Source of the DNA: an uncultured Blautia sp.
GTDB lineage: Bacteria > Bacillota > Clostridia > Lachnospirales > Lachnospiraceae
NCBI GenBank assembly: GCA_902476765.1
Contig: CABSEJ010000053.1
Span: 1-18,094, forward strand
Direction: 5' to 3'
DNA: 18,094 nucleotides
Numbering within the stretch: the first letter of the stretch is position 1; every line of letters begins with the position of its first letter. Below are positions 6,178-13,235 of this stretch, piece after piece. Below the pieces are notes generated by a model, which was not told where the DNA came from, did no database searches, and saw nothing but the letters and a program-made list of their open reading frames with translations. Position numbers and translations under genes: made by a program.

Positions 6178-8173
6178 CCTTTCTGTAAAGAATTTTAAGA
6201 AAAGCCTGCGGGATTATTCCATCTATTTCTTTACCATGATTCTGGGGATTTCTGTATTTTATATTTTTAACGCTATTGAAACCCAGACAGCTATGATGGA
6301 TGTGAACCAGATAAAAGCAGCTATTGTCAGCACTATGAACGGTGTCCTGGAGGGAGTCAGCGTCTTTGTGTCTCTGGTTTTGGGATACCTGATTGTATAT
6401 GCCAGCCGTTTTATGCTGAAAAAGCGGAAAAAGGAATTCGGGATTTATTTGACCCTGGGTATGGGCCGTGTGAAGCTGGCAGGTATTTTATGGCTGGAAA
6501 CAATTTGGATGGGACTGATTTCCCTGGCAGTAGGTCTGGTGCTGGGTGTAGGATTATCTCAGTTTATGTCCCTGGCCGTTTCTAATCTGTTTCAGGCGGA
6601 TGTGTCCCATTATGTGTTTACTTTTTCACCCAAGGCAGCGGCTAAAAGCGTAGGATATTTCCTGGTTATCTATCTGGTGGTAATGGTCTTTGACACAGTA
6701 GCGGTAAGCCGTACCAGGCTGGTAGATTTTATCCATGCAGGAAAGAAAAAGGAAAGGAATTTTTTGAAAAAGCCCTGGCTCTGCGGCCTGGTCTTTCTGG
6801 CTGCAGTTTTCATACTGGGAACAGCCTATTATAATGTAACGGCTAACCAGGATGCTCTGGCTACAGAGATGGATGTGCTTACGCAGGTGATACTGGGAAT
6901 CATAGGCACTTTTTTGATTTTTTGGTCTCTGTCCGGATTTTTCATGGCAGCGGCAGGAAGACTGCACAGGACTTATTATAAAGGATTAAATTCCTTTGTG
7001 TGCGGGGAAATTTCCAACCGGTTAAATTCTACGGTTATGGCTTTAAGCGTTATCTGCCTGTTGGTGTTTATGACCATATGCCTTCTGTTTTCTGCCATAG
7101 CCAGGAAGGATTATAAGGATAAGCAGGCTCTGAAGCTGGCTCCGGTTTCTATCTCTATGAGTAAGATTTTAGAGGGAGAGACAGACCGGGATATTGAGGC
7201 GGTTTTTCGGGAGCAGCAGGTAGACACGGACATTTTTGAGAAATTATGCAGTGTGTATACATATAAAAAAGAAGGAGTTACCAATGCTGCAGTGACAGGC
7301 TATACTCATGGTGCAGAGGACTATTACGGGAAGCTGTTTGATGAAGAGAAAGTGGAGATGATGGGAGTGGAGGAATATAACCGGGCAGCCAGGGTATATG
7401 GACTTCCCACTTATAGCCTGAAGGAGGATGAGTATCTTGTAGTAGCCAACCAGGAAAGTGCGGTAAGCCGTTTTAATCTGGGACTTTCTCAGGGGAAAAC
7501 CATTGAAATACAGGGAAAAACCTACAGACCAGCCAAAAGTTCCTGTCAGGAAGGGTATCTGATGATGAATTATGACTTCTATAATATGGGGATTTTGCTG
7601 GTGCCTGACAGTGTAGAGTTTCAGAAGGAGGAGCGGTATTCCAACTATGTCATTGCAGATTACAGGGATAAAAGCAAGGCTTTCTGCCAGAAAATGGACC
7701 AGGAGTTTTCTTATAAGCTGAATCCCCGGGACAGCAGCGGGGAGCCGGTGCATGTCAGTACTCAGTCCCGGATATTCGATGATACCATCGGAAGCAGCGC
7801 CATGTATATTTTCCTGGGATTGTATCTGGGAATCTGTTTCCTGATTTCCGGGGCAGCAGTTCTGGCCCTGAAGATTCTCTCTGACAGCGCAGACAGCAGG
7901 GAAAAATACATGATTCTCCAGAAGCTGGGCTGCAGCCATAGGGAAATCCGGAAGGCTCTGAGAAGACAGAACAGTATTCTTTTTCTCTTACCGCTGCTGC
8001 TGGCTCTTATCCATTCTCTCTTTGGAATCCAGGTGTGTAAGGAGATTCTGGCTATTTACGGCACCCAGGGAGATGCTTTGGCTCTTAGCATCACTGCAGG
8101 GCTGGTGGCCTTTATTTACGGGGGATATTTCCTTCTGGCTCATTGGGGAAGTGTGAAGATTGTGAGAGAGTAG
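6167..8173 (+). CDS. FtsX-like ABC permease, BceB-like
   Basis: This is a 668-residue membrane protein of the BceB class. Ten likely membrane segments are visible: about 17-37, 60-82, 107-130, 157-178, 205-222, 238-262, 288-312, then 545-570, 600-622 and 635-660. Between the seventh and eighth lies a polar domain of about 225 residues (roughly 320-545) that should face outside. This is the peptide-sensing domain of the family. The RKKEFGIYLTLGMGR segment (88-101) is the conserved FtsX-domain coupling motif. AGGTGA lies 8 bp before the start at 6167, inside the end of the ATPase gene. Together with the kinase it likely forms the sensing complex. The external domain is variable in this family, so ligand identity cannot be read from it. 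Confidence 0.93.
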   Translation: MLFSLSVKNFKKSLRDYSIYFFTMILGISVFYIFNAIETQTAMMDVNQIKAAIVSTMNGVLEGVSVFVSLVLGYLIVYASRFMLKKRKKEFGIYLTLGMGRVKLAGILWLETIWMGLISLAVGLVLGVGLSQFMSLAVSNLFQADVSHYVFTFSPKAAAKSVGYFLVIYLVVMVFDTVAVSRTRLVDFIHAGKKKERNFLKKPWLCGLVFLAAVFILGTAYYNVTANQDALATEMDVLTQVILGIIGTFLIFWSLSGFFMAAAGRLHRTYYKGLNSFVCGEISNRLNSTVMALSVICLLVFMTICLLFSAIARKDYKDKQALKLAPVSISMSKILEGETDRDIEAVFREQQVDTDIFEKLCSVYTYKKEGVTNAAVTGYTHGAEDYYGKLFDEEKVEMMGVEEYNRAARVYGLPTYSLKEDEYLVVANQESAVSRFNLGLSQGKTIEIQGKTYRPAKSSCQEGYLMMNYDFYNMGILLVPDSVEFQKEERYSNYVIADYRDKSKAFCQKMDQEFSYKLNPRDSSGEPVHVSTQSRIFDDTIGSSAMYIFLGLYLGICFLISGAAVLALKILSDSADSREKYMILQKLGCSHREIRKALRRQNSILFLLPLLLALIHSLFGIQVCKEILAIYGTQGDALALSITAGLVAFIYGGYFLLAHWGSVKIVRE

Positions 8174-8184
8174 GATATAAGTCG

Positions 8185-8213
8185 TTGCCCTGTGCCCGGT
8201 GCTGTAGTATAAT
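8185..8213 (+). promoter_or_regulatory. Promoter for the HicB-like gene
   Basis: TTGCCC (8185-8190) and a perfect TATAAT (8208-8213) are spaced by 17 bp. Transcription would start near 8220, about 30 nt before the gene, so the small gene is independent of the transporter operon. Confidence 0.72.
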
Positions 8214-8248
8214 GCTTTCAGACAAAACGTATATGAGGGAGAATGGTT

Positions 8249-8524
8249 ATGAAATTTATTTATCCTGCAATTATAAGAAAAACAGAAGAAGGAAAATATA
8301 AGGCAGTTTTTCCTGATTTGGAGTGCTGTCAGGCAGAGGGGGACACCTTAGAGGAGGCAGTAGATAATGCCAATGAGGCTGCCTATGATTGGCTGTACCT
8401 GGAGATTTCCGAGGACGGGGAGCTTCCCCCTGTCTCAGATTTGGGAGATATGGATTTGCAAGAAGGAGACGAAGTAAGGAATATTGCCGTGAATATCAGG
8501 TTTACAGAGGGCTGGGATGAATAA
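8249..8524 (+). CDS. HicB-like protein without HicA partner
   Basis: This 91-residue protein begins MKFIYPAIIRKTEEGKYKA and contains AVFPDLECCQAEGDTLEEAVDNANEA, the partially degraded RNase-H-like fold of HicB antitoxins. In complete systems HicB neutralises the mRNA-cleaving toxin HicA and represses the operon. Here there is no C-terminal ribbon-helix-helix or helix-turn-helix domain, and no HicA (a small double-stranded-RNA-binding-like protein) lies on either side. The start at 8249 is preferred because AGGGAG (8236-8241) is 7 bp away; an ATG at 8243 would be only 1-2 bp from it. The gene has its own promoter, and its stop codon lies in the loop of its terminator. It may be an orphan antitoxin or a HicB-fold protein with another role. 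Confidence 0.82.
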   Translation: MKFIYPAIIRKTEEGKYKAVFPDLECCQAEGDTLEEAVDNANEAAYDWLYLEISEDGELPPVSDLGDMDLQEGDEVRNIAVNIRFTEGWDE

Positions 8525-8545
8525 TCTCCCAGCCCTCTGTTTAAA
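8504..8545 (+). terminator. Terminator overlapping the HicB-like stop codon
   Basis: A perfect 14-bp stem (8504-8517 with 8527-8540) has a 9-nt loop that contains the stop codon (8522-8524). The T-run after it is short (TTT then AAAA), so termination may be partial. A second terminator hairpin lies at 8691. Confidence 0.65.
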
Positions 8546-8580
8546 AGCGTCTAAGTAAGGTATCTGCGACGACGGTATCC

Positions 8581-8716
8581 TGTTCTATAGGAAATTCTTT
8601 TGAATTTCCTATAGAACAAAAAGCCCTCCGGGCAGGAGCACACTGCGGCGGAGAGGAGTTATGTCGCTAAAGCGACCCAACCCAGGCGGAGAATCCTGCA
8701 AAGCAGGATTCTTTTT
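8581..8716 (+). repeat. Structured intergenic repeat, family A copy 2
   Basis: This is the most complete copy. The first hairpin is 17 bp (8581-8597 with 8602-8618, loop TTTT). A GCCC-TCC-GGGC hairpin follows (8623-8633), then GGCGGAGAGGAG and an ATG (8661-8663), the GTCGC-TAAA-GCGAC hairpin (8663-8676) and the CCCAACCCAGGCGGAGAA tail. It ends with a 9-bp hairpin (8691-8699 with 8703-8711) plus five T (8712-8716), which is an intrinsic terminator. GCAGGA at 8632-8637 is also complementary to TCCTGC at 8694-8699, so the terminator arm has an alternative partner. It lies between convergent genes (HicB-like and the VWA gene). Confidence 0.82.
8691..8716 (+). terminator. Terminator at the end of family A copy 2
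   Basis: GAATCCTGC (8691-8699), loop AAA, GCAGGATTC (8703-8711), then TTTTT. The core of this hairpin also occurs as the tRNA-Gly operon terminator near 12211-12240. Confidence 0.8.
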
Positions 8717-8764
8717 CATAAAATCAAGGCCTGCATATGAGCTTGGGACTGACGAAAGTTGCTC

Positions 8765-10519
8765 TTAATGCAGCCCCTGTATCTGTTTTTGAATCAGTAA
8801 TCCAACAGCCTGGGAAAGCTGCTGGATTTTTTCGATTCGTACAAAATCTTTTCCGTATATACGGACAGCGGCCTGGGTGTCAGCGGAGCTTCCGTTTAGG
8901 ATGGCCATAACCCGTATGCCGTCCTTTCTGAGTCTTGCCACTTCCCGGGCCGTATCCTCTATGGCTGGTTCTCCGGAGTAATCCTGCCCCAATGGACGGC
9001 CCTTTTCCAGGCTTTGGGGAAGTCTGACATCGTCATTGGGACTGGCGTCAGTAAGCAGAATAAGGATTCTGTTTTTGGCGGGAGAGTCTTCCATCAGATG
9101 ACCTGCTCCCCGAAGGGCCAGGCCGTCCCGGTTCCAGCCGGCGGCGCAGTAGTCGAAAATTTTTTCTTCTCCCCCCTCTTCCTCATAGTTGGAGAAAAGC
9201 CGCAGCACAGTGTAGCCACGAAGGCTTAAAAAGGAGAAAACCTGGAGAGGGATGTTACAGAGGGACAGGCTTTTGGCGATAATATACCCCTGGGAAGCAA
9301 TGCTTTCCTGGCTGTCCAGCCGGGAAGCGGAGGCGTCCAGCATAAGAGATACGGAGAAATCCGGCTGCTCTTCGGGGATGGTGTCCTGGAAAATCCGCTC
9401 ATCCTCCAGGTATTGGGCTTTCCATACTCTGGACGGAAACAACAGTCCGCTGCGTCCGGGAATTTGGAGGGGCTGGGGATAAACCAGCATGGCGTTTTTT
9501 ATTTGCCGGCTCAGTTTGTGAATGCTGTTTTGACAAAAATTCCTATGGCTTTCATAGTAGGTTTTATTTTTTTGTTTTTGGGCTGCTGCCTCTCTCCGGA
9601 ATTTTTCTACAAGAGGATGGTTCCCTCCTATGTCTGCCTTTTCTCCATTGGTAAAATACAGGCGGCAGGACAAATGGTTATCCCGGCAGAGAGAGTCTTC
9701 CAGCCGGTTCATTTCCAGCCGGGGATACATGGGAAGGCCGAAACAGCCTTCTACATAGAGAGCGTCAGCTTCCAGAGAGCGGGATTTAGGAGAGAGAGGA
9801 AGCCTGGAGCCCTTTTGGGCCAGCCGGCCCCCGTCTCCCTGTCTCATAGCCCGTCCGGCGGTTAAATCTTCGGTACGCAGGATGCGGGAGGGCAGCCGCT
9901 TCAGGATACGGGAAGAAATCCTTTGCCGAAAATCCTGGTACAGAAGCTTCAGCCGGGAGTTGGACCGGAAGTGGAAATAGCGGCTGAATATATCCAGGAT
10001 TTTGGCTTCAATCTCCCGGGTATCCATGTTGCTGTGAAATTGAAGTTCCTGAAAAAGCTTTTTCTCCCAAGGATTTAAAAGTCCAGGGTCTTTGCCCAGC
10101 ACCATACGCCATTTAGCCCCTTCCAGTGCATAGACCAGACTGTTTTGTGCCATCCATTGCTGGCGGGACTTATTCTGTTCCTGAAGAAAAAAGTTTTCCG
10201 CATGTTCCCGGCGGAGTTCCTCCAGAACCGGCCGCAGGGGAAGTTCTTTTTCATAAGCGCAGTTTTCCAGGGCAATCCATAAGAGGCCGTCATAGGTTTC
10301 CTTTAAAAGGCTGTTTTCTATAAACTGAAAAAGGCGGTCCATAATGGTTGTGTCATACCATTTATGTACATAACCGATGATAGAATTCATATAAAAATCA
10401 GGCTCCCCGTCAGGGAGAAAGGCCAAAAAAACAGGAGTGAACCTGTATTCCCGGGCAGCGGTCCATACTATGTTCTGGGCCCGCCTTTTAGGAGAGGAGC
10501 CGGAGTCTGTCTGTTTCAT
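8765..10519 (-). CDS. VWA-domain protein, CoxE-like, partner of the MoxR ATPase
   Basis: This 584-residue protein has a large N-terminal helical region with no assignable domain and a C-terminal von Willebrand A domain (about 388-575). The VWA metal-binding site is intact: DASAS (D395, S397, S399) and the LLTDASPND segment with D491. VWA proteins paired with MoxR ATPases generally help to assemble or activate enzyme complexes or insert metal; the client here is unknown. The start at 10519 is preferred over one 57 bp upstream because the longer form would run 50 bp into the ATPase gene. GAGGA lies 8-9 bp before 10519. The gene begins 4 bp after the ATPase stop, so the two form one operon. No signal peptide or membrane segment is seen. 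Confidence 0.88.
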   Translation of the reverse strand: MKQTDSGSSPKRRAQNIVWTAAREYRFTPVFLAFLPDGEPDFYMNSIIGYVHKWYDTTIMDRLFQFIENSLLKETYDGLLWIALENCAYEKELPLRPVLEELRREHAENFFLQEQNKSRQQWMAQNSLVYALEGAKWRMVLGKDPGLLNPWEKKLFQELQFHSNMDTREIEAKILDIFSRYFHFRSNSRLKLLYQDFRQRISSRILKRLPSRILRTEDLTAGRAMRQGDGGRLAQKGSRLPLSPKSRSLEADALYVEGCFGLPMYPRLEMNRLEDSLCRDNHLSCRLYFTNGEKADIGGNHPLVEKFRREAAAQKQKNKTYYESHRNFCQNSIHKLSRQIKNAMLVYPQPLQIPGRSGLLFPSRVWKAQYLEDERIFQDTIPEEQPDFSVSLMLDASASRLDSQESIASQGYIIAKSLSLCNIPLQVFSFLSLRGYTVLRLFSNYEEEGGEEKIFDYCAAGWNRDGLALRGAGHLMEDSPAKNRILILLTDASPNDDVRLPQSLEKGRPLGQDYSGEPAIEDTAREVARLRKDGIRVMAILNGSSADTQAAVRIYGKDFVRIEKIQQLSQAVGLLIQKQIQGLH

Positions 10520-10523
10520 GGCG

Positions 10524-11432
10524 TTATTCCTCAAAAAGGCTGTGTGCCTGCAGTTTAGGGGAAATTCTGGAGGCAATCACATCCCGAATCAATGTCTGTT
10601 CATATTCGTCAAAGGTTTTATTGGTGATTCCCATATCCAGGGCCTGAAGGGGTGAAAGACCGTTGGACATAAGGCTGAGTGCATCTAAAAGGCCTCTCAA
10701 GTCAAGTACCCTGCTTGTCAGCTCTCCGCTGCGGCATTTTTGCTCAATATCCTGGAACAGAGCGGAAAATTGTTCTACATATTGCCTCTTCATAGAGGGA
10801 AATTCTCTTTTCAGCAGCTTTTCCAGGTTGTCACGGGAAATCTCCGGCATATGGATAACCATAAAACGGGAGGTAAGGGCTTCGTTTAAGTCCCTGGTTC
10901 CCGCATAGCCATAGTTCATAGTGGCAATGAAGCGGGCCGCCTGGTGTACCTGCAGCCGTTGATAGCCGGGTACGTTAATAACACGGCGAAAATCCAGTAC
11001 AGAATGAAGAACAGCCAGAGCTTCGTTTCTGGCCATATTGATTTCATCCAGAATACAGAAGCCTCCCTGGGCGGCGCTTTCATAAACAGGGCCGGGACGG
11101 AACATAACCTGGCCTTCCCGGAAGGTATCGGTTCCAATCATGTAGGAAGCGTCCATGTTTATGTGAAAGGACACATTGTAGCTGGGCCGTCCGAAAACCT
11201 GGGCCAGATTTTCTGCCAGCATATTTTTTCCTGTGGCCTTTGCTCCTGCCAGCAGCAGATTTTTTCCGCACAGCAGGGCCTGGGCCGCTGCCTCCCAGAT
11301 TTCCTTTCCATAGTACAGGTATCTGACCGGCTCCTCATCTTCTTTGAGCAGAGGAGAGTATTTTTGGCGAAATTCCCGGATTCCATGGATAATGTCCGGG
11401 TCTATATTTTCCTCTCGTAAAAAATTCAACAT
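10524..11432 (-). CDS. MoxR-family AAA+ ATPase with unusual Walker A
   Basis: MoxR ATPases are AAA+ chaperones that remodel partner complexes together with VWA proteins. This one has 302 residues. The Walker A region reads GAKATGKN (63-70), where the expected final Ser or Thr is Asn70. Walker B is CILDEINMA (127-134, D129/E130). Sensor 1 is ATMNYG (N173). The MoxR hallmark LNEALTSRF (182-190) supplies the arginine finger R189. It is the first gene of a two-gene operon with the VWA protein downstream. A likely extended -10 promoter lies about 90 bp upstream (11522-11530). The start is preceded by a GAGGACAATT stretch with a reasonable binding site. Family assignment is secure; whether Asn70 alters ATP hydrolysis is open. 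Confidence 0.9.
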   Translation of the reverse strand: MLNFLREENIDPDIIHGIREFRQKYSPLLKEDEEPVRYLYYGKEIWEAAAQALLCGKNLLLAGAKATGKNMLAENLAQVFGRPSYNVSFHINMDASYMIGTDTFREGQVMFRPGPVYESAAQGGFCILDEINMARNEALAVLHSVLDFRRVINVPGYQRLQVHQAARFIATMNYGYAGTRDLNEALTSRFMVIHMPEISRDNLEKLLKREFPSMKRQYVEQFSALFQDIEQKCRSGELTSRVLDLRGLLDALSLMSNGLSPLQALDMGITNKTFDEYEQTLIRDVIASRISPKLQAHSLFEE

Positions 11433-11521
11433 CTAATTGTCCTCGTCCGGAGCTTTGCTGGAAATTTCCGAAAAGTTTTACCGGAAGGCAGCAGCTCCTG
11501 TTTCTTATGTTTTCTGAGTGT

Positions 11522-11530
11522 ATTGTATCA
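11522..11530 (-). promoter_or_regulatory. Extended -10 promoter for the MoxR-VWA operon
   Basis: On the minus strand the sequence reads TGATACAAT, an extended -10 (TGn plus TACAAT). The -35 region is poor. It would start transcription about 85 bp before the MoxR gene. It lies between two inverted 13-bp repeats (11491-11503 and 11578-11590). Confidence 0.45.
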
Positions 11531-11634
11531 TTTTCCAAGGAGAATAAAAAGTTCTTTTCCCGGAAATACTGATTTCAAAACAGGAGCTGCCCACTGACAG
11601 AATAGGGCAGCAAAAAACAGGAAGGTGGAATTTT

Positions 11635-12066
11635 ATGGACACACAGACCAGAGGGCTGCTGAGAGAGTGCGGTCTGGGCTGCAAAATGGCCATTAACAGC
11701 TTTGACCAGATGAGAGATTATGTAAAGAATCAAGAGCTGAAAGAGATTATGGATACTTATGATAAAAAGCATAAGGACTATGAGGAAAAGGCAGCTAAAA
11801 TGCTAATGGAAGACGGGAGCCAGGAGAAGGAGCCAGGCATGATGGCTTCAGCCTTTTCAAAGCTGACCACGGATATGAAACTGATGATGAAAAATGACAG
11901 CAGCCAGGTGGCCAAACTGCTCATGGACGGCTGCAATATGGGAATCCAGACACTGGGAGGGTATATCAACCAATACAAAAATGCTTCCGGCCCCAGTATG
12001 AATCTGGCCAAAGATATTGTGCGCACCGAAGAAACTTTGATGAAGGATGTACAGAAATTTTTGTAA
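11635..12066 (+). CDS. Unknown helical protein (143 aa), four-helix-bundle-like
   Basis: I do not recognise this protein with certainty. It is 143 residues long, almost wholly predicted helix, with about four amphipathic helices and no signal or membrane segment. Two cysteines lie near the start (C12, C16) and one later in DGCNMGIQTLGG. The pattern of an early helix with a charged YDKKHKDYEEKA second helix, followed by two further helices, resembles ferritin-like bundle families such as DUF2383. No clear metal-binding ExxH pairs are seen. AAGGTGG (11622-11628) lies 6 bp before the start. It is transcribed away from the MoxR operon and stands alone. Flanking copies of the ACAGGAGCTG motif lie on both sides. 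Confidence 0.7.
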   Translation: MDTQTRGLLRECGLGCKMAINSFDQMRDYVKNQELKEIMDTYDKKHKDYEEKAAKMLMEDGSQEKEPGMMASAFSKLTTDMKLMMKNDSSQVAKLLMDGCNMGIQTLGGYINQYKNASGPSMNLAKDIVRTEETLMKDVQKFL

Positions 12067-12210
12067 AAGCCCATGAAAGGAAAAGGTACGATATAAACAA
12101 CAGGAGCTGTGACACAAAATAGAAATCAAGAATATTTATAATATACTCCTGAAATCTGCTATTGGTAACAGCCCCTGGATTTTTACATATTTATATAGGA
12201 TAATAGAAAT

Positions 12211-12240
12211 AAAAAAATCCTGCTTTGCAGGAATAAAAAA
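12211..12240 (-). terminator. Terminator of the tRNA-Gly operon
   Basis: On the minus strand, TCCTGC-AAA-GCAGGA (12218-12232) is followed by a run of seven T (complement of 12211-12217). It lies directly after the last tRNA. The T/A runs on both sides could let it work in both directions. Confidence 0.8.
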
Positions 12241-12313
12241 AGCGCGAGACGGGACTCGAACCCGCGGCCTCGACCTTGGCAAGGTCGCGCTCCACCAACT
12301 GAGCCACTCGCGC
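12241..12313 (-). tRNA. tRNA-Gly, anticodon GCC
   Basis: A 73-nt cloverleaf. The acceptor arm is GCGCGAG/CTCGCGC, the anticodon loop TTGCCAA gives anticodon GCC, and the T-loop is GGTTCGAGTCC. The discriminator base is U, as common in Gly tRNAs, and CCA is not encoded. It lies 5 nt after tRNA-Gly(TCC) and shares its promoter. Confidence 0.95.
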
Positions 12314-12318
12314 ATAAG

Positions 12319-12389
12319 AGCGGGTGATGGGAATCGAACCCACATATCCAGCTTGGAAGGCTGGTGTTCTACCACTGAACTACACCCGC
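12319..12389 (-). tRNA. tRNA-Gly, anticodon TCC
   Basis: A 71-nt cloverleaf. The acceptor arm is GCGGGTG/CACCCGC, the anticodon loop TTCCAA gives anticodon TCC, and the T-arm has GGTTCGATTCC. It reads the GGA/GGG glycine codons and is first in the two-tRNA transcript. CCA is not encoded. Confidence 0.95.
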
Positions 12390-12430
12390 AGGTTATTGAC
12401 TTTTTCTCTTCTCTGCCGAAGACAAAACAT

Positions 12431-12459
12431 ATCTTACTATAGGATGGAGAAAAAGTCAA
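12431..12459 (-). promoter_or_regulatory. Promoter of the tRNA-Gly operon
   Basis: On the minus strand, TTGACT (complement of 12454-12459) and TAAGAT (complement of 12431-12436) are spaced by 17 bp. The -10 hexamer is identical to that of tRNA-Phe. The start would lie about 35 nt before the first tRNA. Confidence 0.8.
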
Positions 12460-12476
12460 CACTTTTTTGGAAAAAT

Positions 12477-12495
12477 TTTAAAACTTATTTTTAAA
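12477..12495 (-). terminator. Weak possible terminator after gatD
   Basis: A 7-bp AT-only stem (12477-12483 with 12489-12495), followed on the minus strand by ATTTTT. It is weak, so some murT-gatD transcripts may read into the tRNA genes. Confidence 0.3.
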
Positions 12496-12509
12496 TCAAT
12501 TTTTCTATG

Positions 12510-13235
12510 CTACGGATTCTGTTTTACAAACCGGCGGTAAATATATTGGTTGGCTTCTTTTTCCTGGGTGTCGTCCAAAGGAGACAACTGGGCTGTTCCG
12601 TATTTCCGCATAAGAGCATTGGAAAGAAGGTAATCGCATACATGGGGATTCTTGGGAAGAAGAGGACCGTGAAGATAGGTACCTACTACATTTTTATAGA
12701 GAACCCCCTCATAACCGTCTTCCCCGTTGTTGCCATGCCCGTAAAGCACCCGGCCAAAAGGCTTGTTGCCTCCGATATAGGTTCGCCCTCCGTGATTTTC
12801 AAAGCCTACGATGGGCATGGAAAAATCCTGATTTTCCAGTACAATATTATCAATCAGCCGGGGACTGCCCTGTTCTGTGTACAAATCCACCAGAGATAGG
12901 CCTTCGATGGTCCCCTCCTCTGTTTTATAGTAATTTCCTAAAAGCTGATAGCCGCCGCAGACCGCCAGCACCGTGCCGCCGTCCTCCACATAAGCCTTGA
13001 AATCCTTCTGTATGCTGCGCAGCCGGGAGCAGACAATCATTTGCTCTCTGTCTGAGCCTCCGCCCAGGAGTACGATGTCCAGTTGGGAAAAATCAATGGA
13101 ATCCTCCAGAGTAAATTCAATGGTCTGGGCTTCGATTCCCCTCCACTGGCTCCGCTTCATCATGCACTGGATATTTCCCCTGTCTCCGTAGAGATTCAGC
13201 AGGTCGGGATATAAGTGTCCGATAGTTAATTTCAT
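12510..13235 (-). CDS. gatD: Glutamine amidotransferase subunit GatD
   Basis: GatD releases ammonia from glutamine and passes it to MurT, which amidates the D-glutamate of the lipid II stem peptide at the inner face of the membrane. The 241-residue protein has the CobB/CobQ-like class I amidotransferase fold. Catalytic Cys93 lies in AVCGGYQLLG (91-100). The GTYLHGP segment supplies His189. R126 lies where the glutamine-binding Arg of the Staphylococcus protein is expected. The N-terminal LTIGHLYPDLLNLYGDRGN is characteristic. It overlaps murT by 4 bp (ATGA), as in other Firmicutes. Confidence is high. Confidence 0.96.
   Translation of the reverse strand: MKLTIGHLYPDLLNLYGDRGNIQCMMKRSQWRGIEAQTIEFTLEDSIDFSQLDIVLLGGGSDREQMIVCSRLRSIQKDFKAYVEDGGTVLAVCGGYQLLGNYYKTEEGTIEGLSLVDLYTEQGSPRLIDNIVLENQDFSMPIVGFENHGGRTYIGGNKPFGRVLYGHGNNGEDGYEGVLYKNVVGTYLHGPLLPKNPHVCDYLLSNALMRKYGTAQLSPLDDTQEKEANQYIYRRFVKQNP

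Noticed and set aside
7244..7939. A 231-codon minus-strand open frame inside the permease gene
   Set aside because: It is antisense to the BceB external domain and has no recognisable protein features.
10520..10576. A longer N terminus for the VWA protein
   Set aside because: It would overlap the ATPase gene by 53 bp; an ATG at 10519 has a proper ribosome binding site right after the ATPase stop.
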